The translations under genes and the position numbers were made by a program. The notes beneath the pieces are model-generated. The model searched no databases. It was not told the DNA's origin and saw nothing but the letters and a program-made list of their open reading frames with translations. Positions 23,822-32,115 of a stretch of 43,402 nt of DNA are shown here, piece by piece (the first letter of the stretch is position 1; every line of letters begins with the position of its first letter). Source of the DNA: JBFWYO01 sp050186335 (lineage in GTDB: Bacteria > Pseudomonadota > Alphaproteobacteria > Bin65); the NCBI GenBank assembly GCA_050186335.1, contig JBFWYO010000033.1, forward strand, positions 1 to 43,402, in the 5' to 3' direction.

Positions 23822-25348
23822 GTGTCGGAAACGCGCCATCGCGGGGCGATTACCGTTTGCGTGATGCTCGCCACCATCATGCAGGCGCTCGACATGACGA
23901 TCGCGAACGTGGCGCTGCCGTTCATGCAGGGTTCGCTCAATGCCGGACTCGATCAGATCAATTGGGTGCTGACGTCCTATATCGTCGCGACCGCGATCAT
24001 GATGCCGCTGACCGGCTGGATGGTCGCGCGCTTCGGCCGGAAACAGGTGTTCCTGTTCACCGTGGCCGGCTTCACCGTCTCCTCCATGTTGTGCGGCATG
24101 GCGGGCTCGCTCGAGCAGATGGTGGTGTTCCGCCTCCTGCAGGGCGTGTTCGGCGCGCCCCTGGTGCCGCTCTCCCAGACCGTGCTGCTGGATTCCTATC
24201 CGCGCGAAAAGCACGGCCAGGCCACGGCCCTCTGGGGTGTGGGCATCATGGTCGGACCGATCATGGGGCCGACCCTCGGCGGCTGGTTGACCGAATATTA
24301 CAATTGGCGCTGGGTATTCTACATCAACCTGCCGATCGGCCTGCTGACCCTCGCCGGGCTCGGCCTGTATCTCACCGAATCGCCGCGCGATAAGAAACTC
24401 AGTTTCGACTGGTTCGGGTTTCTGACTCTCAGTTTGGCCATCGGTGCGCTGCAGATGATGCTCGATCGCGGCGAACAACTCGATTGGTTCGCGTCGACCG
24501 AGATCGTCGTTTACGCGGCGCTCTGCGCGCTCGGCATGTATTTGTTCCTGGTGCATACGTTCACGGTCGACAAACCGTTTCTCGACCGCGAAATGTTCAT
24601 CGACCGCAACTTCTCGATGGGGCTTATCTTCATATTTCTCGTCGGCGTGCTGTTGCTGGCGACCATGGCGCTGCTGACGCCGTTCCTGCAAAATCTGCTC
24701 GGTTATCCCGTGCTGACGGCCGGTTTGCTCATGGGCCCGCGCGGCATCGGCACCATGATCGGCATGTTCATGGTCGGGCGAATGATCAATCTGATGGATC
24801 CGCGCCTGTTGGTCGTAATCGGCTTGGCGTTGACCGCCTGGTCGCTGCACGTGATGTCCGAGTTCTCGCTCGATGTGACCCAGTGGCAGATCATTTGGAG
24901 CGGTTTGGTGCAAGGGCTCGGCCTGGGACTCCTGTTCGTCCCGCTGTCGATCATCACGTTCGCGACCCTGGAGCCGCGTTTCCGCACCCAAGGCTCGGCG
25001 CTGTTCAGCCTCACGCGCAGCATCGGCTCGAGCCTCGGCATCTCGTTGGTGATCTTCATGTTAGGCCGCAACACGCAGATCATGCACGCGACCATCGCCG
25101 AGCACATCACGCCGTTCAATCCGATCCTGCAGTTTCCCAACGTGGCGGCGGTCTGGAACATGGCGACCGAGGCCGGCCGCATGGCGCTGAACCACGAAAT
25201 CACGCGCCAGGCGACCATGATCGGCTTCATCAATGATTTCCGCCTGATGATGTACGTGTCGATCGCGGCCATGCCGCTGGTGCTGATCCTGCGCAAGCCG
25301 CGCCACGCCGAGCCGGACGATCTGGCGACCACCGCGGCGCTCGAATAG
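23822..25348 (+). CDS. DHA2-family MFS efflux transporter (EmrB/QacA-like)
   Basis: 508 residues from a GTG at 23822, one base after the EmrA-like stop. About 14 membrane segments; the DHA2 N-terminus VMLATIMQALDMTIANVALP, motif A region GWMVARFGRKQVFL and motif C region GVGIMVGPIMGPTLGGW are all clear. It is the proton-driven inner-membrane pump of the tripartite efflux system, likely exporting toxic aromatics or drugs. Gene order marR-emrA-emrB matches known efflux operons. Confidence 0.95.
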   Translation: MSETRHRGAITVCVMLATIMQALDMTIANVALPFMQGSLNAGLDQINWVLTSYIVATAIMMPLTGWMVARFGRKQVFLFTVAGFTVSSMLCGMAGSLEQMVVFRLLQGVFGAPLVPLSQTVLLDSYPREKHGQATALWGVGIMVGPIMGPTLGGWLTEYYNWRWVFYINLPIGLLTLAGLGLYLTESPRDKKLSFDWFGFLTLSLAIGALQMMLDRGEQLDWFASTEIVVYAALCALGMYLFLVHTFTVDKPFLDREMFIDRNFSMGLIFIFLVGVLLLATMALLTPFLQNLLGYPVLTAGLLMGPRGIGTMIGMFMVGRMINLMDPRLLVVIGLALTAWSLHVMSEFSLDVTQWQIIWSGLVQGLGLGLLFVPLSIITFATLEPRFRTQGSALFSLTRSIGSSLGISLVIFMLGRNTQIMHATIAEHITPFNPILQFPNVAAVWNMATEAGRMALNHEITRQATMIGFINDFRLMMYVSIAAMPLVLILRKPRHAEPDDLATTAALE

Positions 25349-25412
25349 CGGGCGCACGCGGCGAGGTGACAGCGGCCCGATTTGCCGCTATCCAATCGGA
25401 CGGGGATCAGCC

Positions 25413-26597
25413 ATGACGCAAAATCCAACGCCGGCCCTGTCCGCCGCCGCACTCGTCGCCCGCGCCCGCGAACTGGCCGCCGAGCTGGCCCCGCGCGCGG
25501 CCGAGATCGATGCCGCCCGGCGTGTGCCGGCCGAGGTCATCGAGCGGTTGCGCGCGGCCGAACTGTTTGCCGCCTTGCAGCCGCGTGCCTATGGCGGCGC
25601 CGAAATCCCGCTGGCGGATTACATGACCATGGTCATGCACTTGGCCGAAACCGGCGGGTCGCTCGGCTGGGTGTTCAGCGTATTGGCGCTGCATCAATGG
25701 AATGTCGCGCTGTTCGCGCGCGAGGCGCAGGACGAGGTCTGGCGCGATCCGCACGCGCTGGTGGCGTCCAGCTACGCGCCCGCCGGCCCGATCGAACGCG
25801 ACGGTAACGGCTGGGCGATCCGCGGTCGCTGGTCGTTCGCCAGCGGCTGTGACAATGCGACCTGGAGCATACTCGGCGGCCTGCTGCCGGGCGAGGGCGG
25901 GACGCCGCAGCGCCATTCGCTGTTCCTGGTGCCGAAGCGCGACTACCGCATCGACGACAATTGGCACGTGCTCGGCCTGCGCGGCACCGGCAGCAAGGAT
26001 ATCGTCATCGAGCGCGCGGTGGTTCCGGCGCACCGCGTGCTGACCATCGCCGACGTCGCCGCCGGCATGGCGCCGGGCACCGCGTTGCACGGCAACACGC
26101 TCTACAAGCTGCCGTTCTGGAGCGTGGTGCCGTATTCGCTCGCATCGCCCGGGATCGGCATCGCGCGCGGCTGCCTGAAAGCCTTCGTCGGCGACATGCG
26201 CACGCGCGCCAAGCGCGGCACCGGCACCAAGGTGGCGCAGTTCCCGACCCTGCATTTGCGCGTGGCGGAAGCCACCGCCGCGGTCGATGCGGCGCAAACC
26301 GTGTTGTTGACCGACGCCGTGCTGCTGCAGAAGGCCGCTGCCAACAACGCGGTCGATGTATCGCTGCGCCTGCGCATCCGGCGCAACCACGCCTACGCGC
26401 TGAAGCTGGCCCGCCAGGGCATCGAGCAACTGGCCGATGCGGCCGGCGCGGCGATCCTGCGCGATGACCATCCGATGCAGCGCCCGTTCCGCGACTTGCG
26501 CGCGGTTTCCGCGCATATCTCGATGAACTGGGACGCCGCCGGCACCGCCTTCGGCGCCGCTTCGCTCGGACTCAATCCCGAGGGCGCGACCTACTGA
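25413..26597 (+). CDS. Acyl-CoA-dehydrogenase-fold flavin-dependent monooxygenase (HsaA/HpaB-like)
   Basis: 394 residues. The fold resembles acyl-CoA dehydrogenases, but the sequence pattern (RRVPAEVIERLRAAELFAALQPRAYGG, HLAETGGSLGWVFSVLALHQW, GRWSFASGCDNATWSILGG, WHVLGLRGTGSKDIV, and C-terminal DDHPMQRPFRDLRAVSAHISMNWD) is that of group D flavin monooxygenases such as HsaA and the p-hydroxyphenylacetate hydroxylase oxygenase. These use FMNH2 from a separate reductase to hydroxylate phenols. No flavin reductase gene is adjacent. Its stop abuts, with no gap, the stop of the convergent DMT transporter gene. Confidence 0.88.
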   Translation: MTQNPTPALSAAALVARARELAAELAPRAAEIDAARRVPAEVIERLRAAELFAALQPRAYGGAEIPLADYMTMVMHLAETGGSLGWVFSVLALHQWNVALFAREAQDEVWRDPHALVASSYAPAGPIERDGNGWAIRGRWSFASGCDNATWSILGGLLPGEGGTPQRHSLFLVPKRDYRIDDNWHVLGLRGTGSKDIVIERAVVPAHRVLTIADVAAGMAPGTALHGNTLYKLPFWSVVPYSLASPGIGIARGCLKAFVGDMRTRAKRGTGTKVAQFPTLHLRVAEATAAVDAAQTVLLTDAVLLQKAAANNAVDVSLRLRIRRNHAYALKLARQGIEQLADAAGAAILRDDHPMQRPFRDLRAVSAHISMNWDAAGTAFGAASLGLNPEGATY

Positions 26598-27509
26598 TCA
26601 TTCCGCCGCCGGTTGCGCCTGCGCCGCCGCCTGTCTGCGCAGCCGCGCCTCGCGCTGGCCGATATAGAGCGCGCTGCCGGCGATCACCAAGGCGCCCACC
26701 ACGGTCCATTCGTCCGGGATCTCCAGGAACACGATGTAGCCGAGCACGGCGGCGAAAATTAGCTGCGTGTAGCTGAACGGCGCCAGGGAGGCGGTGTCGC
26801 CGCGGCTCCAGCCCTTGATCGCGGCCCATTGCGCGAAGGTGCCGACGATCGCGGCCAGCAGCGTGAGCCCGATCATCGCCCACGACATCGGCTGCCAGAC
26901 ATAGATCGCCATCGGCGCCGTGGCGATCGAGCCGCACACGCCGAAATAGAACATGATGGTGATCGATTTTTCGGTCGTACTGAGCTTTTTCAGCAGGGTT
27001 ACGATGAAGCCGGCCAGGAAGGCGGCGGCGAGCGCCACGAGGGTCGCGAATTCGACGGTCGCGAAGCCGGGCCGAATCATGATGAGCACGCCCAGAAAGC
27101 CGAGCCCGGTCGCCGTCCAGCGCCGCCAGCCGACCACTTCGCCCAGCAGGATGGCGGCGGTGACCACCGTGAACATGGCCTTGGAGAAATTGATCGCGGT
27201 CACGTCGGCGAGCGGCAGCTTGGTGATGGCGTAATAGGTGCACGCCATGGCGGTGACGCCGAGCAGGCCGCGCATGATGTGCATGCCGGGGCGGCTGGTT
27301 CTAATGCCGCCGGCGCGGATCGCCAGCGGCAGGACGAACAGGCCGGTCAGGACGCAGCGCAGGAACACGATCTGGAACGAGTCGAGATCCCGTCCGAGCA
27401 GCTTCACGCACACGGCTTGCGCCGCGAACGCCAGACAGGACGCGACGATCCACATCGCGCCGGCGGCATTGGCGCTGTTATGCGCATGAGCTTGTGGCAG
27501 ACTATTCAT
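26598..27509 (-). CDS. DMT-superfamily (EamA) transporter
   Basis: 303 residues with about ten membrane helices in two EamA repeats, for example AMWIVASCLAFAAQAVCVKLL, LADVTAINFSKAMFTVVTAAILLGEVVGW and the second-repeat LAPFSYTQLIFAAVLGYIVFLEIPDEWT. Such proteins move amino acids or metabolites across the inner membrane; the substrate is not predictable. It is divergent from the ChaC-like gene with 128 bases between them. That gap contains the small palindrome GAAAGTTTC (27557-27565) and nothing else recognised. Confidence 0.92.
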   Translation of the reverse strand: MNSLPQAHAHNSANAAGAMWIVASCLAFAAQAVCVKLLGRDLDSFQIVFLRCVLTGLFVLPLAIRAGGIRTSRPGMHIMRGLLGVTAMACTYYAITKLPLADVTAINFSKAMFTVVTAAILLGEVVGWRRWTATGLGFLGVLIMIRPGFATVEFATLVALAAAFLAGFIVTLLKKLSTTEKSITIMFYFGVCGSIATAPMAIYVWQPMSWAMIGLTLLAAIVGTFAQWAAIKGWSRGDTASLAPFSYTQLIFAAVLGYIVFLEIPDEWTVVGALVIAGSALYIGQREARLRRQAAAQAQPAAE

Positions 27510-27637
27510 GCGTGGAGTGCGGTGCAGGCCCTGGCGATGCGGTCTTTCGCAACGACGAAAGTTTCACTATCTTCTCGGGCACGCTGGGCCGGCGCAAGCG
27601 TATGAATAGACACGGCCTCCATGCTTAACCGGCGGCA

Positions 27638-28315
27638 ATGACCTCGCTTACCCGCGAATCGATTCGAGACGGCGTTATCCAGCGAACCCTGGAAGAGAGC
27701 GGGGTGACGCTGTTGACCGAGTCGGAACTTGCCGCGGTGCGCGGGCGGGTGTTCGCGCAGCATCCGGCCGGCACCGACATGTGGGTGTTCGGCTACGGCT
27801 CGCTGATCTGGAACCCGGCGTTCCACTACGTCGAACGGCGCATGGGCGTGATCCGCGGCTATCACCGGCGGTTCTGCCTGTGGACCCATCTGGGCCGCGG
27901 CTCGCCCGAGAATCCGGGCCTGACCCTGGGCCTGGAGACCGGCGGCGTGTGCCGGGGCGTGGCCTACCGCATCGCCGCCGAATGCGTGCACGAGGAAATC
28001 ACCATCCTGTTCCGGCGCGAAATGCTGACCGGCGCCTATGTACCCACCTGGGTCGATGTGGCGACCGTCGAAGGCAAAGTGCGGGGGCTGACGTTCGTGA
28101 TCAATAAGCGTTTCGAACGCTATGCCGGCCGGCTCACCGAGGCGCAGATCGTGCAATCGATCGCCACCGCGACCGGCCGTTTCGGCCCCTGTTCGGATTA
28201 CCTGTTCAATACCGTCCAGCACCTGGAAGAACTGGGTATCGTCGACCGCAATATGGAGCGCCTCAAGCGCAAGGTCGAAGAGCGCTGCCGCGAGATCTCC
28301 GGCCACGCGCCGTAA
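27638..28315 (+). CDS. Gamma-glutamylcyclotransferase (ChaC-like, glutathione-degrading)
   Basis: 225 residues. The ChaC hallmark VFGYGSLIWNPAF (about residues 49-61) forms the substrate-binding loop, followed by RGYHRRFCLWTHLGRGSPENPGL-type sequence and CRGVAYRIAAE, as in the family that releases 5-oxoproline from glutathione. The C-terminus includes FGPCSDYLFNTVQHLEELGI. The ATG at 27638 has a weak ribosome site. Stand-alone gene, convergent with the small secreted-protein gene. Confidence 0.92.
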   Translation: MTSLTRESIRDGVIQRTLEESGVTLLTESELAAVRGRVFAQHPAGTDMWVFGYGSLIWNPAFHYVERRMGVIRGYHRRFCLWTHLGRGSPENPGLTLGLETGGVCRGVAYRIAAECVHEEITILFRREMLTGAYVPTWVDVATVEGKVRGLTFVINKRFERYAGRLTEAQIVQSIATATGRFGPCSDYLFNTVQHLEELGIVDRNMERLKRKVEERCREISGHAP

Positions 28316-28343
28316 TGTTTCTCGGTTGCTTGCCGAAGCTCCG

Positions 28344-28673
28344 CTAGCAGCCGCACGACGCCAGGCATCGCGATCGCTGCCCTGCGCAGGCGCCCGGCCG
28401 GCCACCGCTGCCGATGCAGGCCGCGTAGCCGCGCGCGCAACTCTGCCGGCACGCGTTGTTGCAGGCGGCAAGTTGCACCGGCGGCGCCGTGAACCGGTCC
28501 AGCACGCGCTGGGTGCGATCCGCCTCGGCATGCTTGGCCAAGGACACCGATGCCACGTCGCCGATGCAAGCCTGACCGAGCGGCTGGAACGGCATGCCAG
28601 CCGGCACCGTCGTCGCCGGGCCGATGACCGCGATCAAGAGGCAGATCAGCATTCCGGCAAGTCGGCGGCGCAT
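28344..28673 (-). CDS. Small secreted Cys-rich protein, function unknown
   Basis: 109 residues. A signal peptide (MRRRLAGMLICLLIAVIG..) is followed by a mature part with about nine cysteines concentrated at the C-terminus in a regular spacing (CNNACRQSC, AACIGSG, GAC, RCLASCGC), which suggests several disulfides in the periplasm. No family was recognised. The ribosome site is weak, and the gene rests mainly on the signal peptide plus ordered cysteine pattern. It is convergent with the ChaC-like gene and divergent from the second MetE-like gene. Confidence 0.55.
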   Translation of the reverse strand: MRRRLAGMLICLLIAVIGPATTVPAGMPFQPLGQACIGDVASVSLAKHAEADRTQRVLDRFTAPPVQLAACNNACRQSCARGYAACIGSGGRPGACAGQRSRCLASCGC

Positions 28674-28789
28674 TGGTCGGCGCTCGTTCGTTGTTGCGGC
28701 GAATAATACACCAGAGCGCGCCTGAATGGGCGGTGAATTCGGTTAAGCCGTTGAAACGGGGCGATTTCTCGATTTGCCGCGGGATTTTA

Positions 28790-28809
28790 CTATCATTTGA
28801 TAACGATAG
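28790..28809. promoter_or_regulatory. Candidate operator upstream of the second MetE-like gene
   Basis: CTATC-N10-GATAG is an inverted repeat 70 bases before the MetE-like start, with a nested ATCA-TT-TGAT (28792-28801). It lies in the most AT-rich part of a 205-base divergent gap (28674-28878). The identity of a binding protein is unknown. Confidence 0.3.
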
Positions 28810-28878
28810 ACCGCGCCCACGCGGCTTGTTAGGTTGGTCGAAAGCGCCCGATCAATGGCGCGTACGAGGGAGAGGAAG

Positions 28879-29886
28879 ATGCAGTCAGCGCGAAACATCC
28901 TGCTCGTCGGCAGCGTGCCGTTCGCCACGGCGGAGGCGGTGTTCGAGAATTGCGCCCATCTGCTGGGCGACAAGGTGCGCCGGCTGCCCGACGGCGAAAC
29001 CGGCGCGCGGACCAATTGGATCATGTGGCAACGCCGCCTGGTCGCCGACAATCCGGGGCTCGAGCCGCTGGCCAGCGATCCCGGCTTTCCGGCCCCGCGC
29101 TTCCGGGTGAAACCCGGCGTGAACAAGGTGGAATTCGCCAATCTCGGCTACGCCGATGCGGCGCTGCAGTCCTATGCCGCGTTTCGCACGCTCAAGCGGC
29201 GCGGCAAGATCGGCCTCAAGCATAAATTCATGGTCGCCCTGCCGACGCCGCTGGCGGTGGTGGCCGCCTATATCGAACCGGACTCGCAAGCCTTGGTCGA
29301 GCCCGCCTACCAGGCACGGCTGCTGACCGAGCTGGGCATGATCCTCAATGCCGTGCCGCACGACGAACTGGCCGTCCAGTGGGACATCGCCATCGAGTTC
29401 GCGATCCTCGAAGGCCTGCGCTTCGTGCACTTCAAGAACGCCAAGGAGGGCATCCTGGACCGGCTGGTGGCGTTGAGCGAAGCCGTGCCGTCGGGCGTCG
29501 AGCTGGGGTTGCATCTATGCTACGGCGATTCCGGACATAAGCACTTCAAGGAGCCGGACGACACCAAGCTCATGGTTGAGATCTCCAACGTGCTGGCGCA
29601 GCGGATCAAGCGCCGCATCGATTGGCTGCATATGCCGGTGCCGCGCAACCGTGCCGACGATGCGTTCTTCGCGCCGCTGAAGGACCTCAAGCTGCAGCCG
29701 ACCACGGAATTGTTCCTCGGCCTGGTGCACATGACCGATGGCTTGGAAGGCACCAAGAAGCGCATGGCGACCGCGTCGAAATATTGCGCCAGCTATGGCG
29801 TTGCCACCGAGTGCGGCCTGGGCCGGCGCAAGCCGGAAACCCTGCCCGAGCTGTTCAAGATTCATCTCGACGCGGCGTCGGCGTAG
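28879..29886 (+). CDS. MetE-like methyltransferase homologue, paralogue of the 8116-9141 gene
   Basis: 335 residues from ATG 28879, chosen because GAGGGAGAGG precedes it; an in-frame ATG at 28855 is possible. It parallels the first MetE-like protein throughout: RLPDGETGAR, LAVQWDIAIEF, the HLCYGD zinc motif, WLHMPVPRNRADDAFFAPL and TECGLGRRKPE with the distal Cys. It lacks the N-terminal domain of MetE. Unlike its paralogue it stands alone, between a Cys-rich protein and a methyltransferase. A core-MetE-type methionine synthase or an unrelated methyl transfer are both possible. Confidence 0.8.
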   Translation: MQSARNILLVGSVPFATAEAVFENCAHLLGDKVRRLPDGETGARTNWIMWQRRLVADNPGLEPLASDPGFPAPRFRVKPGVNKVEFANLGYADAALQSYAAFRTLKRRGKIGLKHKFMVALPTPLAVVAAYIEPDSQALVEPAYQARLLTELGMILNAVPHDELAVQWDIAIEFAILEGLRFVHFKNAKEGILDRLVALSEAVPSGVELGLHLCYGDSGHKHFKEPDDTKLMVEISNVLAQRIKRRIDWLHMPVPRNRADDAFFAPLKDLKLQPTTELFLGLVHMTDGLEGTKKRMATASKYCASYGVATECGLGRRKPETLPELFKIHLDAASA

Positions 29887-29901
29887 CGGCCGGCGGGCCG
29901 A

Positions 29902-30657
29902 TCAGGTTTTCCGACAGAGCACCACATCGGTCAGTTCGCCCAGGATTCCGTGGGTCCGATCGGCGAAGCGGTACACGCGTACGTCGAACGGCGCCCACTC
30001 GGCGATCTGCCGGTGGACATTGTAGCCGTAATCCATCGTCACCAGCGTGCCGCGCGGATCGACCGGACTGCCGTGATACAGTTCCGGCTTGATCGGTATT
30101 GCGGCGCCGTCGGCGTCGATCCCGATGCGCGCATCGACCGCGCGTTCCTGCGACGGGCCGATCGGAAACGTGGCGAGGAACGCGCCGCCCGGGCGCAGCG
30201 TGCGGTGGATTTCCGCAATCGCCAGCGCCGGCCGCGCGACATGCTCGAGGACGTCGAGCGCGATCACGAGATCGAAACTGGCGTCGGCGAAACTCTGGCG
30301 TTCCAGGTTCTCGTTGCGCGCGGCGCCGACCGGCTCGCCGGGCGGGCGGTCCGGGTAAAACTGGGTTTCGACGTAGCGTCTGCAGTCGCACCGCAGGATG
30401 TGGGAAATGCCGCGCTCGACCGGCGCGGCTTCGTGAATGCGCCGGCGCCGCCATTTCGGCTCCGTTTCGCGCAGCACCAGCGCCAGGGCGCGCTCGCGCG
30501 GCAGCGAGCCGTTCGGGCATGAGGTACAAAACAGCGAATCGCGCAGGTAGGGCGTCCCGGCGCGAAACGTCGCCGGACACTCGCAGATCGGGCAAAACCC
30601 GCGATATTCCAACTTGAACGGCGCGTCTGGTGTCACCAAAGCCCCGGTGCGTTGCAA
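29902..30657 (-). CDS. Class I SAM-dependent methyltransferase-like protein with N-terminal zinc ribbon
   Basis: 251 residues. A four-cysteine cluster (CPIC near residue 22 and CTSC near residue 44) suggests a zinc ribbon. The Methyltransf_11 core is seen as SFADASFDLVIALDVLEHV and HRTLRPGGAFLATFPIG. The usual glycine-rich motif I is not evident upstream, where the family instead has a DCRRYVETQFYPDRPPGEP-type segment. Similar proteins occur near surface-polysaccharide genes, but none are here. Its substrate is unknown. It is convergent with the MetE-like gene, 15 bases apart. Confidence 0.82.
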   Translation of the reverse strand: MQRTGALVTPDAPFKLEYRGFCPICECPATFRAGTPYLRDSLFCTSCPNGSLPRERALALVLRETEPKWRRRRIHEAAPVERGISHILRCDCRRYVETQFYPDRPPGEPVGAARNENLERQSFADASFDLVIALDVLEHVARPALAIAEIHRTLRPGGAFLATFPIGPSQERAVDARIGIDADGAAIPIKPELYHGSPVDPRGTLVTMDYGYNVHRQIAEWAPFDVRVYRFADRTHGILGELTDVVLCRKT

Positions 30658-30750
30658 ACGACCGCAGCATCATAGGGCAAATCGCCGCCGAATGCGGCTA
30701 TGGGGACGGGCGACGGCGTGGACTTTGCAGTGTTCGGCGGGAAGGTGGAA

Positions 30751-30776
30751 TTCCCTCCCCCGCAAGGGGGAGGGAA
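30751..30776. repeat. Single family B palindrome with GNRA-type loop
   Basis: TTCCCTCCCCC, GCAA, GGGGGAGGGAA: a perfect 11-bp stem with a GCAA loop. It lies 28 bases beyond the stop of the ARPP-1 gene and upstream of the methyltransferase start, where it may serve as a terminator or mRNA end protector. There is no T-run, so it is not a classical terminator. Confidence 0.8.
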
Positions 30777-30803
30777 AAGTGGCGGATGGTGTTTCGGCGC
30801 GCC

Positions 30804-31862
30804 TTACTTCGCCAGATAGTTCCGATGCACCCATTCGCCGCTCGGGCGTTGCGCCTCGAACAGATACGCTTTCTCGGCGTCGCGCTGATCGAGCTTGCCG
30901 TACTTGTTGAGCGTGCGCACCTTGCGCGTGCCGTTGGCGGCGGCATCCAGGAACGCGAGCACGGCGGCCGAGGCAGGTGCCGCTTGCGCGGGCTTGTCCT
31001 TCCGCTTGTCGCCGACCGCTTCGACCGCGGCGGCGTTCAGCAGTTTGCCCCACATCTTGCGGAACAGGGCGTTCGACACATACACGTCGGCGCTGTTGAT
31101 CTCGCCGTTGATCGCGAAGGCGAAGCCGATCACGTCGGAATCCCTCTCGGCGACCGGTTGCAGCGTCTTGACCGCGGCGGCGATCGCCTGCTGCACTTTC
31201 TCGTTCTCGAGCGTGAGCTGCAGGCTGGACTTCGATTTCGCGTCCTGCACCGGCGCGCCGACATTGTCGGCCAGCTTGGACTGCGATTGCGCGACGCTGC
31301 GCCAAACCTCGTTCTGGCGCTGGCTGGTTGCGGGCTCGGCGATCTGGCCGGGCTTGCCCGGGGCCTTCATCGCCAGCTTGGCGTGCTTCGACGGCAGCGC
31401 CGATTTGGCGCTGTTGAACTTGCTGACGTCTTCCTTGCCGCGCTGCTGCCAGCGGCCTTGTTCGACGCAGAACGAGCCGATCGGCACCGGGCCGGATTTC
31501 GGCGGCAGCACCAGGCTCACGGTCAGCACGCGGTCTTGCTTGCCGCCTTTCACGATGTCGCCCGACTGGATGTAGATCTCCTCGTCGCTGACGTTCTCGA
31601 CGATCAGCTCGTTGACGTCGCTGGTTTCCTTGACGCGGATCTTGCCGGCATCCAGCGCCTCTTGAAGCGGAGTCGGCGTGCGCGTGCCGGCGGCGGATTT
31701 GCCGTGAATCAGATAAACCGCGAGATTGTCGTGCACATAGGGGCCGGACACGCGGTAATCGCCCGGGGCGGCGGCGAACGACGCCACCGGCGCGGCCGAC
31801 GCCAGCAGGGCCGCGGCGACGATGGTCATGAACGTCCGTCGCGGCAGAATGGATCGAAGCAT
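30804..31862 (-). CDS. ARPP-1 domain protein, exported
   Basis: 352 residues from ATG 31862, preceded by GGGAGG. A signal peptide (FMTIVAAALLASAAPVASFAAAP) is followed by the ARPP-1 pattern: NLAVYLIHG, LQEALDAGKIRVKETSDVNEL, VENVSDEEIYIQSGDIVKGGKQDR, VLPPKSGPVPIGSFCVEQGRW and a C-terminal AYLFEAQRP. The domain is named for association with rhodanese and phosphatase proteins, and its biochemical role is not established. The gene is alone, flanked by palindromic repeats on both sides. Confidence 0.8.
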   Translation of the reverse strand: MLRSILPRRTFMTIVAAALLASAAPVASFAAAPGDYRVSGPYVHDNLAVYLIHGKSAAGTRTPTPLQEALDAGKIRVKETSDVNELIVENVSDEEIYIQSGDIVKGGKQDRVLTVSLVLPPKSGPVPIGSFCVEQGRWQQRGKEDVSKFNSAKSALPSKHAKLAMKAPGKPGQIAEPATSQRQNEVWRSVAQSQSKLADNVGAPVQDAKSKSSLQLTLENEKVQQAIAAAVKTLQPVAERDSDVIGFAFAINGEINSADVYVSNALFRKMWGKLLNAAAVEAVGDKRKDKPAQAAPASAAVLAFLDAAANGTRKVRTLNKYGKLDQRDAEKAYLFEAQRPSGEWVHRNYLAK

Positions 31863-32024
31863 GGAAACCTCCCTCTCGGATTTGCGAACCGGGGGAAGCT
31901 GCGCCGGTATTGCGGCCCGCTCTCGACCGGCGAGCGGCGAAATTGCGGAAACATTGCGGCAACGGGTAAATATGGCAGCGGGAGGCGGAATTTGCGCGGA
32001 TGGCGGAACCGGGGCGGACTCGCC

Positions 32025-32105
32025 GTTCGACAAGCTCGGGGTGAGGGCTATTATTCTTTGCGGTTTACGACAAGTGCCTCATGCCGAGCCGGTCGAAGCA
32101 TGAGG
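32025..32105. repeat. REP-like inverted repeat, family A
   Basis: Arms TTCGACAAGCTCGGGGTGAG (from 32025) and CCTCATGCCGAGCCGGTCGA (from 32077, running to 32105) are imperfect reverse complements. They lie in the 253-base gap between the ARPP-1 start and the RlmI stop. The rest of the gap holds the ARPP-1 promoter region with no recognisable box. Confidence 0.75.
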
Positions 32106-32115
32106 TCCGCAACCC

